The position numbers were made by a program, and so were the translations under genes. Shown here in pieces: positions 36,701 through 47,380 of a stretch of DNA of 64,000 nucleotides. Under the pieces are notes generated by a model. It was not told the DNA's origin, made no database searches, and was given only the letters and a program-made list of their open reading frames with translations. The stretch comes from Lactarius indigo (lineage: Eukaryota > Basidiomycota > Agaricomycetes > Russulales > Russulaceae): positions 140,479 through 204,478 of the forward strand of contig JAFKAC010000099.1 of the NCBI GenBank assembly GCA_025766275.1, given 5' to 3'. The first letter of the stretch is position 1. Each line of letters opens with the position of its first letter.

Positions 36701-38554
36701 CCAAACAAGACCACATGGGAGTCACCCTTCTTTTTCTTATCAGGGTTCAATCCTCGCGCTGATTGGACCGATAGACCTTCCCCTATTCCACAAGTGTCCC
36801 TGAGACTAGACCAGTTCAAGCAAGCACGACAACGCACGTTCTCATGCATGCTCAGGGCACAGAAGTCATGGATTAAGAACAAAGATACGCCCAAATTCAA
36901 AGAAGGAGACCTCGTGTGGCTTGAGGGACGCCACCTACGTATGCACCAACCAACCACAAAACTAGTGGCCAAACGACACGGACCATTTAAGGTCATCCAG
37001 GTGATGTCCCCTGTCAATTACCGCCTCGAACTTCCCACACAGTGGAGCATCCATGATGTATTTCACATAGACCTTCTCACACCTTATCGCGAGACACCCA
37101 CACACGGACCAAACTATCAGCGCCCACCACCAGATTTGGTCGATAACAAAGAAGAATACGAAGTCGAGAAGATTCTAGACTCTCGGCGATTCGGCAGAAG
37201 ATGTCGGCTCCAATACCTTGTGAAATGGAAGGGCTATCCGGACTCTGATAACCAATGGATAGATAAGGATGACGTATTCGCCAATGACGCTGTTTGGGAG
37301 TTCAAACATTCCAACCCCGACAAGGAGACGCATATAAGGGTGGCATCCCATCGTGCTAAGTCCCCATCACCCACTCATCCCATGTCCTCTACTCGACGCA
37401 ATGACCAGCTCGCACTCCTCTCCACTCTCATCAACGACTCCTCCACCACGCTTGTCAACCCCAACTCCTCCAATGACGCCGCAGCCAATGGAACTACGAC
37501 CAGAAGCAGTACCGCCGTGCAGTATGAGGAAGACAGCCCTATCACTAGTGAAGAATTGCACCAGACACTGCAACGATTCCCTTTGCCCCTATAGGGAGTT
37601 ATCAACGACGATCCAGCAACAACTCAACCAGCACCTCCGCCAATGTACGCCCTCACAAACCCTGACACCGGTGAGCCCGAAGTCTTCCTCACCAAAGACA
37701 AGCTTTTTCAGCTTCAAGCAGCTGTCCTGCGCGGTGAAGCCACCAGACGCCATGAAGAAGTACGAACAAGAGTGGAAGGAGATGGCGGTGCGGTGGCAGC
37801 AGGAGCAACTGCATATCGCTGCCTGCCAACGCCGAATGATGAAGGAACAGAAGGAGTACTGGACGAGGATGCAGATGAAGACGAGCTTAGAGACCACTAC
37901 CCCATCAGGCACGCATTTCTTAACCATGAATTCTACGCTGAAGATCCAGCCGCCACTCCCTACCTCGTTGACGCAGCGGGGGGGCCTTTACACCAAGGAC
38001 GAGTCGCCGTGGCACAAGCGGCTTGTTATACACCAATGGGCAAACGAGACCCAGCCACCAGGGCTGTTGTCCCTGAAGGGTTCTGGGTCAATAGAGGACC
38101 CGATTACATTCTGTTCCCGATCAAGCTCCCCAACGGACCGACGATACAAGCCTCCCACGTACAGGTTATCCGAGGAGGAGACCCCTTCGTACTCGGACTA
38201 GCTCCAGGATCGGGTTTCCTCTACAGCAAACCTCTCTATGCCACCCCTCATCTCCCAAAGAACAACCGCGCCTTCATACCCCACGAAGAGTATTTCATGC
38301 TCCAAGACCGACATCCCACTGACCTGTTACTAATGCGCATCGGGGATGTCACACTCACTCAAGAGCTACGCTGGTTCCGGCAATTTGCATTCGCTGAGGA
38401 ACAACTGGAGAAGCGGATCCGGCAACTACAGATGGAGAGGCAAATGGTGGCGGACGATAAAAAGGACAGTCTTTATCGTCTAGAGCGTGCTAACATACTG
38501 GAAAGGATGGAAGATGAGGTGGAGAAGATGAGACAAGAATCGGCAGCAGACTAG
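33761..38554 (+). pseudogene. E4 pol with fused extension, one stop
   Basis: The protein is close to E6 pol. Protease LVDSGATHCF, RT YMDDIG, RNase H EVDASG, the integrase H-H-C-C finger and the chromodomain are all recognisable. TAG at 37592-37594 stands where E6 has CAG and cuts off the C-terminal extension (37595-38554). Many replacements fit CpG transitions: FFSLTN for FFGLTN, DPHFAS for DPRFAS, GHADALS for GRADALS, EQTNQ for ERTNQ. RT motifs survive, but gag stops and other changes should make the copy dead. The overprinted +1 ORF remains open. Confidence 0.9.
37401..38201 (+). CDS. E4 overprinted ORF (+1 frame), still open
   Basis: There are 266 codons from ATG at 37401, in the +1 frame of pol and collinear with the E6 ORF at 27697. 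It keeps the WQQEQLHIAA helix and the GSGSIEDPITF motif. It has no stop although the pol frame over the same bases has one and the element is riddled with CpG transitions. Whether that is selection or chance cannot be told from one copy. Confidence 0.45.
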   Translation: MTSSHSSPLSSTTPPPRLSTPTPPMTPQPMELRPEAVPPCSMRKTALSLVKNCTRHCNDSLCPYRELSTTIQQQLNQHLRQCTPSQTLTPVSPKSSSPKTSFFSFKQLSCAVKPPDAMKKYEQEWKEMAVRWQQEQLHIAACQRRMMKEQKEYWTRMQMKTSLETTTPSGTHFLTMNSTLKIQPPLPTSLTQRGGLYTKDESPWHKRLVIHQWANETQPPGLLSLKGSGSIEDPITFCSRSSSPTDRRYKPPTYRLSEEETPSYSD

Positions 38555-38574
38555 TGAGGTGGGCCTCACTCCTG

Positions 38575-38586
38575 AAAAGGGGGTGA
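38575..38586 (+). other. E4 polypurine tract
   Basis: AAAAGGGGGTGA abuts the 3' LTR and is identical to that of E3 and E6. Confidence 0.7.
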
Positions 38587-39093
38587 TGTTACGGTACAGA
38601 CTTGATGACTCATTACATACGACTCATGACCGGTTATGACTACTGTCCAGTATCAGCATTAGTCATGGACTCTTACATCGTATCAGTCAGCATAGTAGTT
38701 CACATGTGATTGTGACTCATGTATGACTCATTCCTAGGATAGCGATACTAGGGTTCGAGCTAGTTACACTATTGGTTGCTTACTATTCCAGCGGCACTTT
38801 AAAGCCTGCGCGTATCTGTATAAGTAGTAGACTCGGAAGACCAAGAGTCCCCATCTTGGTCTTCTTCAATCCACCACTTGACTTGTCTTCTATCTGCCTT
38901 AATCTCTGACTAAGTGTGTTCCCACTTCTATCCACCAAGGGATAGTACTTCTTCGTCTTTGCTGCAGTGTGTGCCAGTGTGCCCCTGTTCAGCTTGCGTT
39001 GGGTTGATATGGAATCCCCATTCGCCTGATCTTCGCTAAGTCGATTACGCCTTCTCAGAGTCCAAGTCGGACTAATGCCAGTGGAGCGTAACA
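38587..39093 (+). repeat. E4 3' LTR
   Basis: A 507-bp LTR followed by the CAAAG target duplication. It differs from 17227-17733 at roughly 16 positions by eye, most of them C/T or G/A at CpG. Confidence 0.93.
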
Positions 39094-41211
39094 CAAAGAT
39101 ACACAGGATAAGAAGAGGAGAACGACAACTTGATACTCATTTCAGATATGTTGCAGCTCACAGGTATCAAATGTGGCATTCACATATTCACACATGCAAT
39201 GTCCCACAACAAGGGCAGCACAAAGAGCAGCACAATGAGGGCATCCATGTTGTGGGTGCAGCAATATTCAAGATTATTCATTTGCATTGAATTGTATGGA
39301 ATAATTCAAATCTGTAGGCAATATAATTCAAGCGGAGTCAACAGAATTCACCCACCACCAATCTTGGTCATTTTCATTCAACTCAATTCATTGGGATTCA
39401 TTGGGATTTTGACTGGGGGTCAGGCCCTGGCTGTCAAGAGGACACCTGCTGATATCTGTGCCCACCTCAACTCCACCCTGCTGGACTCACCCCACCAGGT
39501 GACTCTGTCTGCCACCCAATGGACCCCTAAGAACAACCTTGTGGTGATCAGAGGACCCAACACCACAGCTCACCACCTCAACACTGCTTCTGCTTTCATC
39601 TCCAACACCCTCTCTTTCTTCCTGTCACACAACCCTTCCACACCCCTCCCCATCCAGACTCACAAGAATGTTCACTGGTCTTGCCTCACCATCAATAGCA
39701 TCCCTACTGGAGCCACCTCCACCCATGCACCTCACTCTCCTGCAGAATGTCACAATACACTAGTGCATGATAATCCATTCTACCACACCCTCTGCCTCAC
39801 CAACCTCCCCTCCTGGGTCAGGGCCTTAAGCTCATATGCTCTGGGATCCCTCTCCTCCCTAGTCATCACATTTGAGGACCCCAACAGGTCTGTGCTCTGG
39901 GCTTTGCTTGAGCAGCAGACCTGACTTAGAAATCAGGTGGCTGTAGTGGCTAAGGAATCCAGTAAGCAAGTATGGCCAAAACAGGTGAAAATAGGTGATT
40001 TTGGGCCCAGAGCCCAAGGTATCCTTACAACATCTGTCAAGTAAAAGTCAACCAACTTTTGAATGACTTTTGGATAACTTTCTTTTTTATAGAGTGTCAC
40101 ATGTGAGTGTGTGTGCCAAGTGTTCAAAAATGAGGAAATCAAGTTGAAACAAAGAGATTTTGAGAGTGCAAGAGACAAATGAGCAGTCAGAAGAATTTGA
40201 GAATGATTGGATGATTCATTACAGTCGAATCCCATACATTTTATACTACTAGTTTTTCTGCTTATTTGTAAATCTAAATTATAAGTAATCATGAGCCATC
40301 AGAAGTATATGAATGTGTCATATCAAAAGCAAGTCATAAGGCCTCTTAATCAAGGTGAGAATTGTAACAGTGAATCAGGGATCATAATTTGACAGTGACT
40401 GAAGCCAATACTAAGAGTGAATAGCAGCAATTGAGGCTGCAAGCTATGGTGATGTGTGGCCACTACCCTCATATTGTTAGGCTCAGCACACTCTCACTTG
40501 ATCTTAAAAGGTATCCTAACAACAATCACAACCAATCAGACACAAAACCAGGAACATAATATAGTAGTGGCTGAAGGCTGTAGTCCAAAACTAGAGCAAA
40601 GGATTATCTGTGCTGAGGCAAGATGAATCCTTTAGGCTACTGGCCTGATCCAGTTCTGACAGGACCCTGGTGCCAGATGCTCCCCCACAAGTTGAGTTCA
40701 CAGCATATTTCAGCACAAACCAAGTGCAAGATGGCAAGTGAAATGAACTTGCCAGTGGAACTGAGGAGGTTGCATTGGCATTGTACATGCTTACCAAGCC
40801 AATTGCTGTATTTAGTAGCCATGAGAATGTAATGCCATATCCAGACAAGTGCCTGCTTATGTAAATACCTCCCCCCCTATCCCAATTGGCCTTATGAGAA
40901 AATTGTACCCCCTATATCTGACTACAGTTCCACAAGCCCCTTGCTGTTAAACTGGAGGACCAACATCAGGGACATGTCACCTTGGTGCTAGTGGAGCAAT
41001 TGATATCATACTAACTACTTCTAGTGAAGTCCGAGCTCTTTAAAAGCCTATCTGATGCCTGCGCAAAGACCCATATTCCATGAAAACTGTAAATATGGAC
41101 ATGGTCTGTACCTGTGGCAGACAGTTGTGCCGACTGTGTCTTAATCCCTAAGTGTATTCACACGTACCTCAAGCATAAGTGAGTCGCCCATCATTCGGAA
41201 ATACACGGTAC
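39094..41211. other. old CpG-depleted DNA between E4 and gpi1
   Basis: Between about 39361 and 40980 only one or two CpG dinucleotides are visible, although base composition is not extreme. It contains the LINE-like fragment listed separately and otherwise no supported gene. CpGs become ordinary again from about 41030, towards the 3' end of gpi1. Confidence 0.6.
39418..39924 (+). pseudogene. LINE-like ORF fragment (non-LTR retrotransposon)
   Basis: About 168 residues ending at a stop resemble the region before the endonuclease in basidiomycete LINE ORFs, as I recall that family. Features include NNLVVIRGPNTTAHHL, KNVHWSCLTINSIPTG and LPSWVRALSSYALG. No endonuclease or RT domain follows, so it is truncated. 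The nearly complete absence of CpG points to long methylation-driven decay. Identification is from memory of the family pattern and is moderate only. Confidence 0.45.
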
Positions 41212-43227
41212 CTATCCAAAAAGGAGGTCAGTCGACTCAAAGAGGACACCCGAAGACCGCAAATACAGACCGGGTAATCTTCTTGGATCCTTGATTCTGA
41301 GTAATAATGGGAATAGCGGGAATTGGTTCATCAAATCAGTAGCAATACTCATAGCGCTGCAGGTCATGACAATGCCCGTTCTCATCTACAGGCGCGAGTT
41401 GAGGTGAACCCATTGTTAATCTCGATACCAAGAATTCCGTACCAAGGAGAAGAGGAGAGCATAAGACAATAAGGTAGGAAGGCTGAACGTGAACAACGTG
41501 AACAAGAGCGTCCCAAGGATGAGTTGATCCACTTCGTAGTGCCAAGAATCGGTGCGCTGATGAAGGACATTAAACCGTTTTCCTACAACCCCTGTGAACA
41601 ATTATTGGATTCAGAGAAATCAGCGCTGACCTCTGAATAGGTTCCATAATGAGCGCAAGGCAAATGTCTGGTACGATAGTGCCCTCTTCAATACGAGGTA
41701 GCTCAATGAGACATGTAAGGTGAGGGCGTTGAAGAGGTCCGAGAATAGCGACAACGGAACGGTCAGACCTCCGTACCCAGAAAGGCCAATCGCGTAAACA
41801 ATCATGGGAAAATGAGGAGACAGTGAACGTAGAATATCTGGCGGCGGCGCAAACTTAACTTCGAAGGTAGCCAAAGTGTTGAATGTACTCACAAGCCCAT
41901 AATTCTAACACCCCCAGGAACACGTGTAAGAGGAAGGAACTCAGCTCCGTGTTCAGCTTAAGGCCCTCAGGCCAATTATCCAACCAGAGTAGAGCATCAC
42001 GCGTGAAGTCGACGAAGGCGGTCTACGTCTTTGATTATCATCCAGAAGGGCGCCTATCAGGGGGTAAAGGGACAAACCTTGAGCCAATCGTGTAACGAAG
42101 TACCGATGACATCACGATTATCACATACAAACGCCCCAACAACACTACCTAGTATCACGTCGTTCATCACGAGCCATATAGCGTTATTGAAGCTACAGGA
42201 GGCCTAGTGAAACGAGATTAGAAGGGCGTCATTAAAGATGCTCACCGAACGTATTCTGCGGACGTTTCCAGCTTTCCATAGACATAAGATAGTCTCCGAT
42301 ACAACACTAGACCTTGCACCAGGCTTGATCGCGCCCATAATTGGTCAACTGGCGCGAAGATTAGGGGTCGAGAAGACTACTTGAACGGGGTGGCGCTCAC
42401 TCAATTTCGAGTACACTCTCCCAAGCGCCACCCATGGAAGGCATTGCCGAAGGAACCCCTCTATCAGCCTGAGAATGGACCTGAGACCCAAGGATAAATA
42501 TGGGAATGCGCGCTCCGGACGGGCGGCACATGTGTCATGTACGTTGCGTGCGACTTTGTCCAGGAGCTTGAAATTCGCCAACCATGAATCGGAGAGATTC
42601 AGTAAGGAGTGCAGGCGATAGGTCGCGTTTAGCTACAATTACAGACGATCAACATGTCACCGGCCACGTGCTCAAAGAAGCGGACCTGTGCGAGTGCCGT
42701 TGCGTCCAGTCCGATTGCATCGAAGATTGGGTGGTTGTCTGGAATAGCAACATTGCGGCGCGAAACGATGTCTTCAGGAGTATGGAAGCGGGCGGAACCT
42801 AGAGCGGTCCTACGGTATGTCACGATGGTATATGAGGGTCCTGTTCTGGATCGAAGTAAGCCTTGAACCAGCATGCGTACTGATCGAGACATACATGGAC
42901 GAGGGTGGCCCCACCCCACGAAGAAATTGGATGCTAGGGGTATAACCTGACGAGCTGGACGAGCATTCTCCCAGTATCACCGGATCATCTGTAGAAGACA
43001 CCTCTGTGAACCGAGGATTCTCACCAAGAAAGTCATTTAAGAGGGCATTCGCGTGTTCTGTGTATCGATATTCATTAAGAGCTCCGCAAATAGCGCAAGG
43101 TCTTACCAAGTGACCCAACCTGAAGCACACCAGCTACGCATATCACTCTGGAGTTTACCCAGCCGTAGCAGTATCCACTTTTCCCCCGGTCTTCGATGGG
43201 CCAGAAGGTGGACCATTTTGCGATCAT
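41212..43227 (-). CDS. gpi1: Gpi1/PIG-Q subunit of GPI-GlcNAc transferase
   Basis: This is a multi-exon gene on the minus strand. Family landmarks in order: MIAKWSTFWPIEDRGKSGY then CYGWVNSRVICVAGVL at the N-terminus (from 43227); MNDVILGSVVGAFVCDNRD near 42170-42110; LDNWPEGLKLNTELSSFLLH near 42000-41930; SLWNLFRGQR near 41640; VDQLILGTLLFTLFTFSLPT near 41520-41460; and LMNQFPLFPLLLRIKDP near 41330-41280. These fit Gpi1, the membrane subunit of the ER complex that starts GPI-anchor synthesis by adding GlcNAc to phosphatidylinositol. Several hydrophobic segments agree. An intron at about 41392-41450 precedes the last exon, and the stop is TAG at 41212. Splice sites in the first half are unresolved, and small indels are possible. 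Confidence 0.82.
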
Positions 43228-43530
43228 GACATGACCGTACGGAAGGGACCCGTGCAAAAGTGACAGACCGGTGGGTGGCGGGCCGGCGGGTGCATCGTCT
43301 GTGCTGAACCACGTCGTAGCATCATCCTCGACCGTCCTAATTGCACACAATATTCGATCCGATATATCTCCATCTAACTCATACCTCGTCTCTTGAAAAT
43401 ACTTGCTGCCTGCTAGTGCACTCAATCCGCTCGTCGTCTTTCTTTGTGAGTGTCTGCTTTGTCTATGTAAGGCCAGGTCTGACTAGCACTATCCAGTATT
43501 ACATATCAGACATTATCCTGACTACACAAC
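43228..43530. promoter_or_regulatory. divergent intergenic region gpi1/rho4
   Basis: This stretch of about 300 bp separates two divergent start codons and presumably holds both promoters. No clear TATA box or other motif could be assigned. Minus-strand reading continues open upstream of the gpi1 ATG, but without an ATG. Confidence 0.45.
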
Positions 43531-44314
43531 ATGAGTAACCATTATGAACTCGGACCTAACGAAAGACCCGACATGAAGAGAAAGATTGTCGTAGTCGGGG
43601 ATGGTGAGTGTAGACCCTCTTGTCAACTGCTCTCTCACCTATCTCGGGTACCCTGTTGACAGGTGGGTGTGGAAAGACGTGTCTGTTGATCGTGTATGCA
43701 CAGAATAGGTTTCCAGAGGTACGTCTCTGCAACATCTTGATTTACGGGGCGGCGGTTCACGGAACCCAGGCGTACATCCCCACCGTGTTCGAGAACTATG
43801 TGACAAACCGACAGTTCGACGGCAAAATCATCGAGATTGCGTTGTGGGACACGGCAGGGCAGGAGGAGTACGATCGTCTGCGACCATTGAGCTATCCAGA
43901 AAGCCACGTCATTCTCATCGTCTTTTCCGTCGACTTCCCCGTTAGCCTCGCGAACGTCCAGGACAAGGTGCGCGTTCAGCTCAGCTTTGTGGTTCGTGTC
44001 TGATGGGAAGGACGCGGCGCAAGTGGTACCCTGAGGTGGCCCACTTCTGCGAGGGCACACCACTCATCCTCGTCGCAACCAAGACGGACTTGCGTCGGGA
44101 CGACAACACACGACGAATGCTCGGCGCGCAGGGCCAGAAGCCCGTCACGCCAGAACAGGGCGCGGAGGTCGCGCAGGAAATCGGTGCCAAGTATATCGAA
44201 TGCTCCGCGAAGACAGGCAGTGGTGTGCAAGAGGTGTTTGCGCTTGCACTACGGGAGAGTATGAAGGGCAAGTGGGGGAAGATCGCGCGGCAGCGGCAGT
44301 GTGTCGTAACCTGA
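43531..44314 (+). CDS. rho4: Rho4-type small GTPase
   Basis: Four exons with introns at 43604-43662, 43719-43769 and 43968-44023. The protein starts [14 protein letters not shown] and has P-loop GDGGCGKT, switch I with PTVFENYV, switch [19 protein letters not shown] and SAK nucleotide motifs, and a Rho insert region. It ends CVVT, a CaaX prenylation box. The stretch [19 protein letters not shown] and the [11 protein letters not shown] segment resemble fungal Rho4 more than Rho1, Rho2, Rho3 or Cdc42. Rho4 proteins act in septum formation and cell-wall growth. No frameshift is seen. The exact Rho subfamily is inferred from memory of the families. Confidence 0.85.
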
Positions 44315-45523
44315 TCGCCCTGTTTTGATATTCTTGCTCCTAGATAGTCATCTGCACGTCCATGGACAGTTATCGCTCTGCGAGCGCCGCCAAAGAGTCT
44401 CCATGGAGAAGTTCTGGCGTCACTCGGAGTGTATGGTATTTCAGTGCTACGTTTTACTACGGAAGCTAGGACCTCCCTGCTCTGGCCAGGGATAGGATCC
44501 TGGAGCCTACATTCTGGAACTCCTTACCACATGTGTGACGGTACGAAGCAATCTTCTATTCTCGTTACTGTAAGCGAGCGCAAGGCAACATCGTGGTATG
44601 TACCCGGCGAATAACACAATCGTGCGTCTGGGTATCACCGTCCTGCCTCGTTGCGCGCCTCCCAGTCGCACCATTGTTTACCCAATGCTGGCCGGAGTGA
44701 TTCCGCTGGCGCGTAAAAGAAAGAAAGATTGAATTACATGCGCCACACAAGGAAAGCCCGCCCCAACGGGCGGCCTTACAAAGGGTCCGTGATGTACTGC
44801 ACAGAACTTAGATTCAGAGTTTAGCCGATGTGCGCCGGTTGCGCGCTTTGCACACCCAGTCCAGCTGATGTTCCGGATGCACGTAAGACATGTGTCTAGA
44901 TGATGTCTGGGCACCCTGCACGCGAGCTTCCCGCGCCTTACGCTGACTACATTATTTGAGCGGAGGGAGGAGCCGCTCCAATCACACATCTCCGCTTTAA
45001 GATTTGGGGGTGGGGCGAAGATGGGGGGACCGAAAGGGCTCCAGGCCAAAGTCCGGACTGCAGGAAACCAGTACGGTACCTCGAAGCGGAGCTTACAGGA
45101 ATTCCGCGAGGTGCCCGCGTGGTTTGATGGACTAGTACATGGCCCTGCCATTGACTACGAGCACGTCACCAGGTCCCCACCAGTCCACCGTCCTGGAACC
45201 TTTTGAGTAGCCTTTGCCGCTCCTACTGCCGGCAGCGTAATTCGCCTCGTCTGAGAACATCCGCCTATCATCTCCTAGACCCACGGGTCTCCAGACAATG
45301 GGTCTCAACCAACCCATGTATTTTCAGCCCAAGTCTGATGACTCCAGTCTCAGATTCTCAGTTCTGCTGCATACAATGAAATATAGACACTGAATTAGAG
45401 GAACCAACCATTACTATGGGGTGAGTAAAGAGCATAAGAGTGGAGGCGGAGACATTGTGGTCCGTAAGAATTTGTGGAATACAAATACAAAGGACGATAT
45501 CTTACAAGACTTTCAGGCATTGC
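44315..45523. other. intergenic, no supported gene
   Basis: About 1.2 kb between the 3' ends of rho4 and the minus-strand Zn2Cys6 gene. Short open frames occur on both strands (for example 44678-45151 minus) but show no recognisable domain. I would not call a gene. Confidence 0.5.
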
Positions 45524-46512
45524 CTACGTGCTTCGCCCTTCTATACCCGCAAGTCCCTCACGACCGTCTGCATGATCTTCCCTCCTGGTGCTGCCGTTCA
45601 CGCCGACAGTGACGTCAACTCCTGCGTTACCGGCAGATGGCGGCTTGGAGTAGGGCATATGGTGACCATTCGGAAGATATCCAGGGTACTGGGCATGAGG
45701 CTGTATCATAACCTGCATATCAGGGCGGTGGTGCGGTACAATATAAGGAGTAGGATACGGCACGGTGCCATAGGGGAGGTATGGTCCTGGGTAATATTGA
45801 GGGTGATGGGGAAGGTAGCCTGGGCCCTCATGCTCCTGACCCGGATGAGACGACGGGGGAGGCTGCACCGGCATGTAATAAGGGGGATGGTAAGGGGAGG
45901 CCTCACCGGGCTTATGCGCAGCTGGAATAGGAGGATACTGCCCATAGATCGGAAGCGGGTATCCGATCGGCCCCATAAACGAGGTACCCGGCGGGGTTCC
46001 ACCCGTCGTAGGGACACCATGAAGAGGCATACCCATCGTTGGCGGCGGCGCTGGGTCGGGTTGAGTCTCGGCGGCAGAAGTTGCGCGACCAGTTGGAGAC
46101 AAAGGTAAGATTACACGTGTCGATAAGCGAGATAAATGCTTAATGAGAGCTCACTCTTTCCATCGCGCTTCTTGTAAGGGCCTCTCTTGATACCCTTTTT
46201 TCTTTCCTTACGCTGGGAATCGACACACTCTTCGCCGATACCGTACTTGACGCAGCGCAGGCAGGGGCGCGCATCGTCGCACTTCTTGCATGCCTTTTGA
46301 CAGTTCGTACAGGCGTTCTTGACTTGACGCCGCTTGGAGCGAATCTGAGGCTGGGAGGTGCTGACCACACCGGGAGCAAACGGGTACATGTGCATTGGCA
46401 GACCGGTATAAGGCACGGAATGGATGGTCAACTGAGACTGGACAGAGTCAGAAGCGGATTCGGGGGATTGATCAATTCGGTCATCGTCTGAGTGAGTACG
46501 GACGGAAGCCAT
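45524..46512 (-). CDS. Zn2Cys6 transcription factor
   Basis: The start is ATG at 46512 (MASVRTHSDDD). Exon 1 encodes a Zn2Cys6 DNA-binding cluster with spacing CX2CX6CX5CX2CX8C (CTNCQKACKKC then CLRC), followed by a basic stretch RKERKKGIKRGPYKKRDGK. A second open segment (46102-45524) is extremely Pro/Tyr/His/Gly-rich and ends GIEGRST. It fits an intrinsically disordered activation region. The junction near 46090-46150 has a possible donor GTGAGC but no acceptor giving a clean frame, so an indel may be present. The basic tail after the cluster is typical of a conserved basidiomycete group. The target genes cannot be inferred. Confidence 0.78.
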
Positions 46513-47380
46513 AACTGAGGAAGAAAAAAAGAGGGGAGGGAGGGTGAGCGGGCGGACGAGCGGAGGATGTGGCGGTAGAGAAGAGAGGATGAAGGGGCAG
46601 CGGGCTATTGAACTTCGGGTCAACGGCAGAGGCACGTGGCATCAATGCCGTGTGCACTCTCAGATGTGTACATCTGAAGGTGGGCGGCCCCTAGCGCCGG
46701 TAAGGAGGAGAAAAGGGAGGGTGGGAACAAAAAATCGGGAATAGGAGACAGGGAAAGAAGAAAAACATGGTTGTTTGATGGGGAGAATCCCCGAATACAA
46801 CAAACGATAGATGGCAACGAAGAGGGGGAAGAGGACGTACAGAGGATGTCGGTTCGCTGAGATTGCGGGGATTGATTGAAGAGAACAGCGGAGAGGCGGA
46901 AAGGACGAAAAACGCGGGGTTACAACTCGACCTCCGGGGCTCCCTTTATCTTCTCAGCTCGAGATAGGCTGGGGTCCAGGAACATGGCTGTGGAGCAAAT
47001 GACCGGTTCATCTCCGATCGAACTAAAAATGTTCCCGTCATAGGGGTCTGGTCGACCACACCTGACCAACGAGTTTTGTGTCGGAATAATAATAAAAATT
47101 CATTATTAATTGGTAACCAAATAGGAACAAATCATTCGACACGAGGGCTGTGTCCTCGGGGCGCACTTGCGGGCCATCCACGTCGGACACGCTCTTGGCT
47201 GCAGCCCGTTTCGTCGAGCTCGCCATAGTGCTCGCTCTATCTATCACAATCGACTCCAACACGGTAACAACGATTCGAATCATTTAGTTTTTTTTTTTTT
47301 TACGGTTTTTTCTTTTCTTTTTTGTCTCTCTACGTCGCTCTGCCGTTCCTCTGCCCTCCTTTCGTCTTTCATTAGCTTCC
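46513..47380. promoter_or_regulatory. divergent intergenic region, Zn2Cys6 gene and DYRK kinase gene
   Basis: About 870 bp between divergent start codons. It contains A/T-rich stretches around 47080-47110 and a run of about 14 T at 47287-47300, followed by pyrimidine-rich sequence up to the kinase ATG, as often seen in fungal 5' leaders. No ORF is convincing. Confidence 0.45.

Larger units (their letters stand above)
17227..39093 (+). mobile_element. E4: degenerate chromovirus, host to E5 and E6
   Basis: The 507-bp LTRs and the target duplication CAAAG (17222-17226 and 39094-39098) define the ends. About 7.8 kb is E4 itself and 14.1 kb is nested E5 plus E6. It belongs to the same family as E6. 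LTRs differ at roughly 16 sites by eye, mostly CpG transitions. Gag has three in-frame stops (17808, 17997, 33300) and pol one (37592), so E4 is the oldest recognisable full-length element here. Confidence 0.95.

Noticed and set aside
44678..45151. 157-codon minus-strand ORF between rho4 and the Zn2Cys6 gene
   Set aside because: No recognisable domain, no convincing splice structure and biased only by local GC.
45440..46108. 222-codon plus-strand ORF, Arg-rich
   Set aside because: It is antisense to the Pro/Tyr-rich exon of the Zn2Cys6 gene. The Arg richness is the complement of that composition.
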